64,000 bases of DNA. Origin: Deferrisoma camini S3R1. GTDB lineage: Bacteria; Desulfobacterota; Deferrisomatia; Deferrisomatales; Deferrisomataceae. Location of the stretch: assembly GCF_000526155.1 (NCBI RefSeq), contig NZ_JAFN01000001.1, positions 1,120,501 through 1,184,500 on the forward strand, read 5' to 3'. Numbering within the stretch: the first letter of the stretch is position 1; each line of letters starts with the position of its first letter. Shown here in pieces: positions 33,327-41,487 of the stretch. The notes below the pieces were generated by a model. The model had not been told where the DNA came from. It made no database searches and saw nothing but the letters and a program-made list of their open reading frames with translations. The position numbers and the translations under genes are program-made.

Positions 33327-33748
33327 CGAGCTCCCTCCCGGTAGATCGCTCGGATCCTCTCCTTGTGCCAGTGGGCCAGGTCTCCGGTCCGCGCCAGCAC
33401 GTAGAGTTCGTACCGGGCCTGGGCATCCGGGTCGGTGCAGGCCAGGATCTCACCCCGGATCACTTCGTACGCCAGAAACGTCGGCGCCTCGGTCACCACG
33501 ACGAGGTCCACCCGGCCCACCCCGAACAAGTCCTCCAGGGCCTGGGCCAGCTCCACCTTCTCGAAGGCTCCCAGCCGCCGACCCGGCCTCGGCTGCACCC
33601 CGATGTCCAGGTCCGACGCGCCGGGTTCGGGCTGCACGTCCCCACCCCGCGCCCGCGCCGCCGCCTCGCCGGCCCGGCTACCGAATGCATAGATCGCCAC
33701 CAAGCCGTGGCGACGGCACAGGTCCAAGAGGCGCTCGGAGAGGCACAT
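33323..33748 (-). CDS. mntA: MntA-type nucleotidyltransferase antitoxin
   Basis: 141 residues. VAIYAFGSRAGEAAARARGGDVQPEPGASDLDIGVQ is a minimal nucleotidyltransferase GSx(n)DxD motif with a longer spacer than usual (about 20 residues between GS and DLD), and VDLVVVTEAP supplies the third Asp. It would adenylylate the HepT toxin. ATG 33748. Directly upstream is the word GACGTTGCTGCGTAGTTGCC (33769). Confidence 0.88.
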   Translation of the reverse strand: MCLSERLLDLCRRHGLVAIYAFGSRAGEAAARARGGDVQPEPGASDLDIGVQPRPGRRLGAFEKVELAQALEDLFGVGRVDLVVVTEAPTFLAYEVIRGEILACTDPDAQARYELYVLARTGDLAHWHKERIRAIYREGAR

Positions 33749-33768
33749 GGAAAAGCTCCGTTGGGACG

Positions 33769-34017
33769 GACGTTGCTGCGTAGTTGCCTGCCCGCCCCCG
33801 CTGAACTGCCGTTGGTCGTGGGAAGGGCCGTAAACCGCCGTGAATCGTAAATCGTAAATCGTGAATCGTTGGGACGCTAGGACGTTGGGACGGTGGGACG
33901 CGATGCGTCGTCACCCATCACTCGTTACTGGTCACCGCACTTCCCACTCGTCACCGAAGTGTGGCCCTCCGCCCCCGAGATCCGTGGCAATCTGTGCTTA
34001 TCTGTGGCCCCACGCCC
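33769..34017. repeat. Repeat mosaic
   Basis: GACGTTGCTGCGTAGTTGCC, CTGAACTGCCGTTGGTCGTGGGAAGG (same as 29255), GTGAATCGTAAATCG heptamers, TTGGGACG octamers, GACGCGATGCGTCGTC, CACCCATCACTCGTTACTGG, GATCCGTGGCAATCTGTG, CTGTGGCCCCACG. Same series as 29219-29469. Confidence 0.82.
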
Positions 34018-34398
34018 CTACGGCTCTTTCACCCGGTACACGCCGTGGTGGACCTCGGTGTCGGCGCGGTGGGCCGCAAGGTCGGCGGCCACGGCGTCGA
34101 GCTTGGCTTCGAGCTTCTTCTCGACCGCGTCGATCTTTGCCTCCAGCTTCCTCTCGACGGCGTCGATCTTCGCTTCCAGCTTCTTCTCTACACCGTCGAT
34201 CTTCGCGTCGAGGCGCGTTTCCACCTCGTCGACCCGCTTCGCGAGCGCTTCGATCAGGAAGGTATTCCGTTCGACCTTCTCCTCGAGCTCCCCGAACCGC
34301 GCGTCGATCTTCCGGTCGAGAGCCGCGTAGCCCTCGATCACGAGATCGAACTTACTTCGGATGTCTTCGAGCAGGATCTCCAGGTGGTCTTTTTCCAT
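34018..34398 (-). CDS. Small coiled-coil protein, MEKDH family, copy 4
   Basis: 126 residues. Head MEKDHLEILLEDIRSKFDLV, then a different second block (IEGYAALDRKIDARFGELEEKVERNTFLIEALAKRVDEVETRL) and about four AKIDAVEKKLE units, tail LDAVAADLAAHRADTEVHHGVYRVKEP. So the paralogues recombine or diverge in blocks as well as repeat number. ATG 34398 with GGAGG. Unknown function. Confidence 0.75.
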   Translation of the reverse strand: MEKDHLEILLEDIRSKFDLVIEGYAALDRKIDARFGELEEKVERNTFLIEALAKRVDEVETRLDAKIDGVEKKLEAKIDAVERKLEAKIDAVEKKLEAKLDAVAADLAAHRADTEVHHGVYRVKEP

Positions 34399-34849
34399 GG
34401 GGACCTCCAGGACGCTTCGCGTCCGCTGGGCGGCTGGGAGGCTGGGCCGTCACCCCGTCACCGATCACCCGTCACGGCCAAACTGCCGTAAATCGTAAAT
34501 CGTAAATCGTGAATCGTAAATCGTTGGGACGCTAGGACGCTGGAACGCTGGGACGGTAGGACGCGAAGCGTCGACACCGATCACTCGTTACCGGTCACCG
34601 TGTCACTGCCCTTCCCACCCGTCACCGCCAAACTTCCGTAAATCGTGAATCGTAAATCGTGAATGGTTGGAAAAGCCGCGGGTCGTTCGTGCTTCGTCGT
34701 TGGTGGAGGGGCATCACCTGTCACGGCCTTTCCGCCTCCCAGCCTCCTAGCTTCCTAGCTTTCCAGCGGCCCGCGTGGCGGGCCATCTGTGTCCATCTGT
34801 GTGGATCTGGGGCGAAAGACGTTGGGTCGTAGAGACGCGAAGACGCCGC
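34399..34849. repeat. Repeat mosaic including the 235-bp repeat, copy 1
   Basis: 34399-34500 repeats the 5' flank of MEKDH copy 2 (GACGCTTCGCGTCCGCTGGG ... CACCGATCACCCGTCACGG ... CTGCCGTAAATCG). 34575-34809 is a 235-bp block found again at 42598-42832 with one mismatch. It ends with GGCCATCTGTGTCCATCTG, CACAGAT-family words. Confidence 0.92.
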
Positions 34850-35677
34850 CTAGCCCAGCCTCCACGCCACCACCCCCACCACGCCCCACAGCAGGCTGAG
34901 GACGGTGAGGCCGGCGAGCCCTAGGGCCAGGAGCCGGTGCCAGGGGGCCTCGGGCCGCTGCTCCCGGAACCCCAGCAGATGACCCAGGGCGAAGCCGGCC
35001 GCGAGCCCGCCGCCGTGGGCCCAGTTGTTGATGCCGGGCAGGAGGAACCCGAACAGGAAGATCCCCACGGTCCAGCCCCCCATCTGCCGGAACACGGCCT
35101 CGCCGTACACCCCGCCCCGGGCCCGGCCGTAGTACATGGCCGCGCCGATCAGGCCCAGCAGCGAGGCCGAGGCCCCGATGGTCAGCCCCACCCCGGCCAG
35201 CACCGACACCAGGAACCCTGCCGCGCCGGTGAGCAGGTACAGGGCCACGAACCGGGCCGTGCCGTACTCCCGGGCCACGAACGGCCCGATCTGGGCCAGG
35301 GCCGCCATGTTGAAGAACAGGTGCAGCAGCCCACCGTGGAGGAAGTTGGCGGCGAGCAGGGTCCACCACCGCCCCAACCGGAGCACCGGCAGGGAGCCGG
35401 TGGCGCCCATGAGGAACAGCCCCCGGTCCGAGGGGCTCAGAAACGCCAGGGGATTGAGGCTGCCGCCCAGGCCGGCCGGGTCCACCAGCAGGGACAGGCC
35501 GAACCAGGCCACGTTCACGGTGATGAGCCCCCGCACCAGCTCCCGGGGGCCGGGCTGGAGCCAGCCCAGCAGCGCCCGCCGGAACCGCATGCCCGGGGCG
35601 TGGAGCCCGCAGTGGGGGCAGCGGGGCTCGTCCGACGAGATCAGCCTTCGGCAGTGGGGGCAAAGGATGGGGGGCAT
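34850..35677 (-). CDS. Rhomboid-family intramembrane serine protease with zinc ribbon
   Basis: 275 residues. Zinc ribbon at the N-terminus (C6-x2-C9, C20-x2-C23), then six membrane helices: HGGLLHLFFNM gives the HxxxN element (H119, N123), TIGASASLLGLIGA the GxSx serine (S170), and NNWAHGGGLAAGF the catalytic His (H221). Site looks complete, although the serine motif is GASA rather than GASG. Cleaves transmembrane substrates; zinc-ribbon rhomboids are common but their targets are unknown. The stop lies next to a mosaic; 9 nt separate it from the HD gene upstream, so they are probably co-transcribed. Confidence 0.9.
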   Translation of the reverse strand: MPPILCPHCRRLISSDEPRCPHCGLHAPGMRFRRALLGWLQPGPRELVRGLITVNVAWFGLSLLVDPAGLGGSLNPLAFLSPSDRGLFLMGATGSLPVLRLGRWWTLLAANFLHGGLLHLFFNMAALAQIGPFVAREYGTARFVALYLLTGAAGFLVSVLAGVGLTIGASASLLGLIGAAMYYGRARGGVYGEAVFRQMGGWTVGIFLFGFLLPGINNWAHGGGLAAGFALGHLLGFREQRPEAPWHRLLALGLAGLTVLSLLWGVVGVVAWRLG

Positions 35678-35686
35678 GGGTGGGCC

Positions 35687-36256
35687 CTACCCCCCCAGCC
35701 CGATCCGGTCGGCCACCGAGCGCATGCCCTCGATGGTGTCGGCGATCAGGTCGGCCAGCTCCACCCCCAGCATCTCGGCCCCCCTCTGGATCACCGACCG
35801 GTCCACCCCGGCGGCGAACGCCTTGTCCTTCCACTTCTTGCGCACGCTCTTGACCGGCAGGTCCATCACGCTGCGCGACGGCCGCACCAGGGCCGCGGCC
35901 GCCACCAGGCCGGTGAGCTCGTCCACGGCGTAGAGGGTCTTCTCCAGGTCGGTGACCGGCTCCACGTCGGTGCACAACCCCCACCCGTGGGCGAGCACCG
36001 CCCGGATGTACGGCTCGGGCCAGCCGTGGGCCCTGAGGATCGCGGGGGCGTGTTGGAGATGCTCCTCGGGGTGCTCCTCGTAGTCCACGTCGTGCACGAG
36101 CCCGATCACCCCCCACTCCTCCTCGTCGGCCCCCCGCTTCCGGGCCATGTGGCGCATCACCCCCTCCACGGCCAGGGCGTGGCGCAGGAGGTTCTCGCTC
36201 TTCACGTGCTCGGTGAGGATCTGCCAGGCCTCTTCCCGGGTGGGCTTCGTGTCCAT
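35687..36256 (-). CDS. HD-domain hydrolase
   Basis: 189 residues. NLLRHALAVEGVMRHMARKRG supplies the first His, GLVHDVDYEEHPEEHLQHAPAILRAHGW the HD pair with further His residues; the later SRSVMDLPVKSVRKKWKDKAFAAG is typical of a common HDIG-related subfamily of unknown substrate. Cytosolic, metal-dependent phosphohydrolase by family. ATG 36256 with GGAGAC upstream. Confidence 0.8.
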   Translation of the reverse strand: MDTKPTREEAWQILTEHVKSENLLRHALAVEGVMRHMARKRGADEEEWGVIGLVHDVDYEEHPEEHLQHAPAILRAHGWPEPYIRAVLAHGWGLCTDVEPVTDLEKTLYAVDELTGLVAAAALVRPSRSVMDLPVKSVRKKWKDKAFAAGVDRSVIQRGAEMLGVELADLIADTIEGMRSVADRIGLGG

Positions 36257-36429
36257 GGGGGTCTCCGTTGGGTCGGGGACTGCCGTGAATCGTGAATCGT
36301 AAATGGTTGGGAAGACCGTGGGTCGTTCGTCGAAGGTCGTTCGTGGTGTCAACTGCCGTCGGTCGCAGGTCGTTTGTCGTTGGTCGTTGGACCGCTACCA
36401 CCTACGACCTACGACCGGCGACTCACGAC
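36257..36429. repeat. Repeat mosaic of GGTCGTT heptamers
   Basis: CTGCCGTGAATCGTGAATCGTAAATGG, then GGTCGTTCGTCGAAGGTCGTTCG, GGTCGCAGGTCGTTTGTCGTTGGTCG, then inverted ACCTACGACCTACGACC up to and inside the tsaB stop. The tsaB end codons (GVGRGS) and TAG lie within this array. Confidence 0.8.
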
Positions 36430-37131
36430 CTACGACCCGCGACCTACGCCCCTCCTCTCCTCCGCTTCGCTGCGCCGCAGGTACCGGGGGGTGAGGGCGT
36501 CGGGGGGCTCGGCCGAGCCGGCTCGCCAGCGCTGCCAGCCCAGCAGGGCCACCCGGGCCGGGGGCACGGTCCACAGGTCCTCGGGCGCCTCGTGGTAGCG
36601 GTCGCCCAGGCACGAGCGCAGGGCCTCCCGGTACGGGGCCACCCCGGCTCCCAGGGCCAGGACCGGCCGGCCGGTCTCCGCCAGGGCCCGGCCGAACTCC
36701 GACGGGTCCCAGGCCGCCTCGTCCAGGACCCGCCGGCCCGTTTCGCCGTCCCAGGCGCCGGCGTACACCTGCCGCTTCTTGGCGTCGAGCACGGGCGCCA
36801 CCAGTCCCGGCCACGGCCCGGCCCGGCCGGCCAGGGCCGCCAGGCTCGACACCCCCACCACCGGGATCCCCAGGGCCACGGCCAGGCCCTTGGCCGTGGC
36901 CACCCCCACCCGCACCCCGGTGAACGCGCCCGGGCCCGCGGTCACGGCCAGGGCCGCCAGGTCGCCCCGGCCGACCCCGGCCGCGGCCAGGGCCGCCTCC
37001 ACCAGGGCCAGGATCCGCCGGGACTGGCGGGGGGCCGAGGCCTCCACCGTCTCGCACCGAACGCGCCCCTCCACCACCACGGCCGCGCCGGCCGTGCGCT
37101 CCGAGGTGTCCAGGCCCAGGACCGCGTTCAT
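36430..37131 (-). CDS. tsaB: tRNA threonylcarbamoyladenosine biosynthesis protein TsaB
   Basis: 233 residues. MNAVLGLDTSERTAGAAVV, SRRILALVEAALAAAGV, GPGAFTGVRVGVATAKGLAVALGIPVVGVSSLAALA and APVLDAKKRQVYAGAW are the TsaB/YeaZ signatures; it scaffolds TsaD and TsaE in t6A37 tRNA modification. Usual length about 220-235. The last residues GVGRGS and TAG stop derive from the GGTCGTAG array. The start overlaps the rseP stop (ATGA). Last gene of the operon frr/uppS-cdsA-dxr-rseP-tsaB. Confidence 0.93.
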   Translation of the reverse strand: MNAVLGLDTSERTAGAAVVVEGRVRCETVEASAPRQSRRILALVEAALAAAGVGRGDLAALAVTAGPGAFTGVRVGVATAKGLAVALGIPVVGVSSLAALAGRAGPWPGLVAPVLDAKKRQVYAGAWDGETGRRVLDEAAWDPSEFGRALAETGRPVLALGAGVAPYREALRSCLGDRYHEAPEDLWTVPPARVALLGWQRWRAGSAEPPDALTPRYLRRSEAEERRGVGRGS

Positions 37132-38198
37132 CCGCTCAGGATCCGGGCGAGGTCGTTGTACATGACGAAGGCCATGAGCGCGAGCAGGATGGCCAGGCCC
37201 ACTTGCTGGGCCACCTCCCGGTGCCGCAGGCTCACGGGCCGGCCCCGCACCGCCTCGATCCCGAAGAACAGCAGGTGCCCGCCGTCCAGGATGGGGATGG
37301 GCAGCAGGTTCAGCACGGCCAGGTTCACCGACAGCACGGCCATCAGGAACAGGAAGCTCTGGGCCCCGGCCTGGGCGGTCTCGCCGGCCATCTTGGCGAT
37401 GGCGATGGGCCCGCCCAGGGTGCGGGGGCTCACCCGTCCCACCACCATCTTGACCAGCACCTCCACGGTCACCGCGGTCCATCGGGCGGTCTCCCGGACG
37501 CCGATCCACGGCGCCATCCACACGGGGTTGCGCTCGACCGACACCTCGCCCGAGGGGGCGATGCCGATCATGGGCTTCTGGATCGTCTCGCCCAGCAGGT
37601 TCCGGGACTCCCGCAGCACCGGCTTCACCCGCAGGTCGAACCGGGTGCCCTGCCGCTCCACCGTGAGCACCAGCTCTCGGCCCTCCGAGCCGGCGATCCG
37701 CTCGGCCATGTCGTCCCACGAGGCCACGGGCTCGCCGTCGATGGCCACGATCCGGTCGCCCTGCGCCAGGCCCGCCGCCTCGGCCGGCATGCCCGGGCTC
37801 ACCTGGCCCACCACCGGCTGGAGCACCGGGGTGCCGAACAGGCTCAGCAGGGCGAACACCACCACGGCGAGAACGACGTTCATGACCGGCCCGGCCACCA
37901 CGGTGGCGATGCGGTGGGACACGGGCCGGGCGCTGAAGCTCCGGGCCTCCTCCCCCGCGGCCAGGGGCTCGTCCGGGTCCTCGCCGAACAGCTTCACGTA
38001 CCCCCCCAGGGGCACGGCCGAGATCAGGTACTCGGTCTCGCCCCGGCGCCACCCCCACAGCCGGGGGCCGAACCCCAGGGAGAACTTCAGGACCCGGATG
38101 CCCAGGCGCTTGGCCACCAGGAAGTGGCCGAACTCGTGCACGAACACGAGCACGCCCAGCAGCACCACGAACGCGGCGGTGGAATGGAACACGGTCAT
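37128..38198 (-). CDS. rseP: RIP metalloprotease (site-2 protease)
   Basis: 356 residues, inner membrane. VFVHEFGHFLVAKRLGI is the zinc site (HExxH), LGGYVKLFGEDP, then one PDZ domain (VSPGMPAEAAGLAQGDRIVAIDGEPV) and NLLPIPILDGGHLLFFGIEAVRGRPV with the third ligand Asp. Cleaves anti-sigma factors such as RseA inside the membrane. Single PDZ, unlike the two of E. coli. Start overlaps the dxr stop, end overlaps tsaB. Confidence 0.95.
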   Translation of the reverse strand: MTVFHSTAAFVVLLGVLVFVHEFGHFLVAKRLGIRVLKFSLGFGPRLWGWRRGETEYLISAVPLGGYVKLFGEDPDEPLAAGEEARSFSARPVSHRIATVVAGPVMNVVLAVVVFALLSLFGTPVLQPVVGQVSPGMPAEAAGLAQGDRIVAIDGEPVASWDDMAERIAGSEGRELVLTVERQGTRFDLRVKPVLRESRNLLGETIQKPMIGIAPSGEVSVERNPVWMAPWIGVRETARWTAVTVEVLVKMVVGRVSPRTLGGPIAIAKMAGETAQAGAQSFLFLMAVLSVNLAVLNLLPIPILDGGHLLFFGIEAVRGRPVSLRHREVAQQVGLAILLALMAFVMYNDLARILSG

Positions 38199-39355
38199 CC
38201 CCTTCCCCTTCGGCCCACCCACCCCTTGACGAACCGCCGGGCCCACAGGTCGGCCTCCAGGGCCTCCTGCACCGTGGTCAGGGGGTGGGGTCGGTGGGCA
38301 TCGAGGGCCGCGGCCACGGCCTCGGCGATCTCCAGGAACCCCAGCCGTCGGGCCAGGAACGCGGCCACGGCCTCCTCGTTGGCCCCGGACAGCACGGCCG
38401 GCACGGTGCCGCCGGCCCGCAGGGCCTCGTACGCCAGGTCCAGGCACGGAAACGCGTCCCGGTCCGGCTCCTCAAAGGTCAGACGGCCGGCCCGGACCAG
38501 GTCCACCGACAGGTCCGGCAGCGGCAGCCGCTCCGGGTGGCTCAGGGCGTAGGCGATGGGGATGCGCATGTCCGGCGGCCCGAGCTGACCGATCAGGCTT
38601 CCGTCTACGAACTCCACCAGGGAGTGGACGATGCTCTCGGGGTGCACGGCCACGTCGATCCGGTCGGCCGGCACGTCGAACAGCCACCGGGCCTCGATGA
38701 CCTCCAGGCCCTTGTTCATCAGGGTGGCGGAGTCCACCGTGATCTTGGGGCCCATGGACCAGTTGGGGTGGGCCAGGGCCTCGTCCACCCCCACCCCCGC
38801 CAGGCTGCCCCGGGACCGCCCCCGGAACGGGCCCCCGGACGCCGTGAGGATCAGCCGCCGCACCTGCCCCGGGTCGCGGCCCTCCAGGGCCTGGAACAGG
38901 GCCGAGTGCTCGCTGTCCACGGGCAGGATGCGGGCCCCGGTGCGCCGGGCCGCGGCCATCACCACCTCGCCGGCGGCCACCAGGGACTCCTTGTTGGCCA
39001 GGGCCACGATCTTGCCGGCCAAGACCGCCGCATAGGTGGGCAGGAGCCCTGCGGCGCCCACCACGGCCGACACCACCACGTCGGCCTCCTCCAGGCCGGC
39101 CACCTGCACGAGCCCCTGGGGGCCGGCCAGGACCTCGGCCGTGACCCCCCGGCACCTCAGGGCCTCGGCCGCGGCCTCGTCCGGCACGGCCACCCACCGG
39201 GCCCCGGTCTCCCGGACCTGGGCCGCCAGCCGGTCGATCCGCCGCCCCCCGGCGGCCAGGGCCACCACCCGGAACCGGTCGGGGAACCGCCGCACCACGT
39301 CCAGGGTGCTCTCGCCGATGCTTCCGGTGGCCCCCAGGACCGCCAGGCGCCTCAC
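38195..39355 (-). CDS. dxr: 1-deoxy-D-xylulose 5-phosphate reductoisomerase
   Basis: 386 residues, MEP pathway. VLGATGSIGESTLDVV is the NADPH motif; ALANKESLVAAG, PVDSEHSALFQAL, LTASGGPFRGRS, HPNWSMGPKITVDSATLMNKGLEVIEARWLF, AVHPESIVHSLVEFVDGSLIGQLGPPDMRIPI are all intact and hold the metal and substrate residues. GTG start at 39355 overlaps the cdsA stop; dxr stop overlaps rseP start, so this is a coupled run. Confidence 0.97.
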   Translation of the reverse strand: MRRLAVLGATGSIGESTLDVVRRFPDRFRVVALAAGGRRIDRLAAQVRETGARWVAVPDEAAAEALRCRGVTAEVLAGPQGLVQVAGLEEADVVVSAVVGAAGLLPTYAAVLAGKIVALANKESLVAAGEVVMAAARRTGARILPVDSEHSALFQALEGRDPGQVRRLILTASGGPFRGRSRGSLAGVGVDEALAHPNWSMGPKITVDSATLMNKGLEVIEARWLFDVPADRIDVAVHPESIVHSLVEFVDGSLIGQLGPPDMRIPIAYALSHPERLPLPDLSVDLVRAGRLTFEEPDRDAFPCLDLAYEALRAGGTVPAVLSGANEEAVAAFLARRLGFLEIAEAVAAALDAHRPHPLTTVQEALEADLWARRFVKGWVGRRGRG

Positions 39356-40149
39356 GGGCCGGTCCCCACCAGGGCCAGCACGGCCGCGTAGGCCGGGGCC
39401 GCCAGCAGGAGCGCGTCCACCCGGTCGAGCACGCCGCCGTGGCCGGGCAGCAGGGAGCCCGAGTCCTTCACCCCCGCGCTGCGCTTCCACACCGACTCCA
39501 GCAGGTCGCCCAGCTGGGCCGCCACGTTGAGCACCCCGGCCACCCACAGCCCGGTCCAGGCTCCGTGGGGGGTGGGCAGCACCGCCGAGACGCCCCAGCC
39601 CACCAGGCAGGCGGCCACCACGCTGGCCACGGCCCCCTCCACGCTCTTGTTGGGGCTGACCGCCGGGGCCAGGGGGTGCTCGCCGAGGGCGGTGCCCACG
39701 TAGTAGGCCGCGATGTCCCCGGCCCACACCACGGCCAACACGAACACCACCGCGCTCACCCCGGCCTCGCGCACCCACACCAGGTGGCCCAGCCCGTAGG
39801 CCACCCCCACCCATCCGCCCACCGTGCCGCCCCACCGGGCGAACCAGTCGCGGCGGGGGCCGGGCCCCAGGATCCAGGCGGCCCCGAACACCGCCCCGCC
39901 CCCCACCAGCAGAAGCCCCGGCACGGCGCGGTCCGGGCACAGGAACCCCAGGACCACCACCCCGGCCCAGGCCGCCGTGGCCGCCCGCTCCAGGGGGTTG
40001 GCGTGGGGCGCGGCCAGCCGCAGGTACTCCCGCATGCCCGCCACGGCCACGGCCGCGGTCAGGAGCCCGAACCCCGTCGCCCCGCCCAGGAACAACACCC
40101 CCAGGAACCCCGCCCCGGCCCACAGGGCGGTCCGCACCCGCGCGCTCAT
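39352..40149 (-). CDS. cdsA: Phosphatidate cytidylyltransferase
   Basis: 265 residues, about seven membrane helices. Makes CDP-diacylglycerol. VLAVVWAGDIAAYYVGTALGEHPLAPAVSPNKSVEGAVAS and the signature GVKDSGSLLPGHGGVLDRVDALL (S/G-x-K-D...PGHGG-DRxD) are decisive. Overlaps uppS and dxr by 4 nt each. Confidence 0.95.
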   Translation of the reverse strand: MSARVRTALWAGAGFLGVLFLGGATGFGLLTAAVAVAGMREYLRLAAPHANPLERAATAAWAGVVVLGFLCPDRAVPGLLLVGGGAVFGAAWILGPGPRRDWFARWGGTVGGWVGVAYGLGHLVWVREAGVSAVVFVLAVVWAGDIAAYYVGTALGEHPLAPAVSPNKSVEGAVASVVAACLVGWGVSAVLPTPHGAWTGLWVAGVLNVAAQLGDLLESVWKRSAGVKDSGSLLPGHGGVLDRVDALLLAAPAYAAVLALVGTGP

Positions 40150-40892
40150 CCGCCACCTCCCCCCGCGAGCTGCTCGCTCGTCAACCCGAACCGCCGCTCC
40201 CTGCGGGCGTAGTCCGCCAGGGCCTCCCGGAACTGGGCCTCCCGGAACTCGGGCCACAGGGTCGGGGTCACGTAGAGCTCGGTGTACGCCAGCTGCCACA
40301 ACAGGAAGTTCGAGATCCGCATCTCCCCGCTCGTTCGGATCAGCAGGTCGGGGTCGGGAACGTCGGGGGCGTAGAGGAACCCGCGGAACCGGGCCTCGTC
40401 CAGCTCCTCGGGCCGCACCCCCTCGGCCAGGGCGGACCGCACCGCGTGGAGGATCTCGTCGCGGCCGCCGTAGGACAGGGCCAGGATCAGGTCGAGATCC
40501 CGGCCCTCGCGGGTCTCATCCTCGGCCCACCGGACCGCCTCGAGGGCCCGGGGCGGGAGCCGCCTCAGCTCGCCGATCGCCCGGACGCGGACGCCGTTGC
40601 GCTTCAGATCCGGCACCTCCACCCGGAGGAACCGGCGCAGCAGCCCCATGAGGGCCGCGATCTCCCGCTGGGGCCGGCCCCAGTTCTCGGAGGAGAACGC
40701 GAACAGGGTCAGGTAGCGCACCCCGGCCGCCCGGGCCTCGCGCACCACGGCGCGCACCGAGTCGATGCCGGCCCGGTGGCCGCGGACCCGGTTCCAGCCT
40801 CGGCGCCGGGCCCACCGGCCGTTCCCGTCCATGATGATCGCCACATGGCGGGGGACCTGGGTTCGGGGGGGGAGCGGGGTCGGGGTCGCCAT
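40146..40892 (-). CDS. uppS: Undecaprenyl diphosphate synthase
   Basis: 248 residues, cis-prenyltransferase making the C55 carrier for peptidoglycan and the polysaccharide locus. HVAIIMDGNGRWARRRGWNRVRGHRAG, LTLFAFSSENWGRP, ALSYGGRDEI, DPDLLIRTSGEMRISNFLLWQLAYTELYVTPTLWPEF cover the active site (D, SSENW, RTSGE). Placed between frr (12-nt gap) and cdsA (overlap), the usual bacterial order. Confidence 0.97.
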   Translation of the reverse strand: MATPTPLPPRTQVPRHVAIIMDGNGRWARRRGWNRVRGHRAGIDSVRAVVREARAAGVRYLTLFAFSSENWGRPQREIAALMGLLRRFLRVEVPDLKRNGVRVRAIGELRRLPPRALEAVRWAEDETREGRDLDLILALSYGGRDEILHAVRSALAEGVRPEELDEARFRGFLYAPDVPDPDLLIRTSGEMRISNFLLWQLAYTELYVTPTLWPEFREAQFREALADYARRERRFGLTSEQLAGGGGG

Positions 40893-40904
40893 CGGCCGGA
40901 AGCC

Positions 40905-41471
40905 TCAGACCTCCATGATCTCGGCTTCCTTCTGCTTCAGCACCTGATCCACCTTGGCCACGTACTCGTCCGTGAGCTTCTGGATCTCGTCCTTCATGCG
41001 GCGCTGATCGTCCTCGGAGATCGCCTTCTCCTTCTGCAGCCGGTCCAGCTCCGAGTTGGCCTCGCGCCGGGCGTTGCGCACCGCCACCCGGGCCTCCTCG
41101 GCCATGCCCCGCACCACCTTGACCAGCTCCTTGCGGCGCTCCTCGGTGAGCTTGGGGATCGGCACCCGCACCACGTTGCCGTCGTTGGTGGGGTTCAGGT
41201 CCAGCTCCGACTGCAGGATCGCCTTCTCGATGGCCGGGATCACCGACTTGTCCCACGGCTGGATCGCGATCAGCCGAGGCTCGGGGATCGACAGGCTCGC
41301 CACCTGGTTCAGGGGGGTGGGGGTGCCGTAGTACTCCACCCGGATCCCGTCCAGGAGGGCCAGGCTCGCCCGCCCGGTGCGCACCCGGGCGAAGTGGCGC
41401 TGGAGCGCCTCGAGCGCCTTCTCCATGCTCTTCTTGGCCTGCTGCTTCACCTCTTGCACCGACTCCGCCAT
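40905..41471 (-). CDS. frr: Ribosome recycling factor
   Basis: 188 residues. With EF-G splits post-termination ribosomes. MEKALEALQRHFARVRTGRASLALLDGIRVEYYGTPTPLNQVASLSIPEPRLIAIQPWDKSVI and the C-terminal coiled coil EKAISEDDQRRMKDEIQKLTDEYV are standard; length is normal. ATG 41471 with AAGGAGG ribosome site. A 260-nt repeat mosaic separates it from pyrH, where many genomes have only a short spacer. Confidence 0.97.
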   Translation of the reverse strand: MAESVQEVKQQAKKSMEKALEALQRHFARVRTGRASLALLDGIRVEYYGTPTPLNQVASLSIPEPRLIAIQPWDKSVIPAIEKAILQSELDLNPTNDGNVVRVPIPKLTEERRKELVKVVRGMAEEARVAVRNARREANSELDRLQKEKAISEDDQRRMKDEIQKLTDEYVAKVDQVLKQKEAEIMEV

Positions 41472-41487
41472 GGCTCGAACCTCCTTC

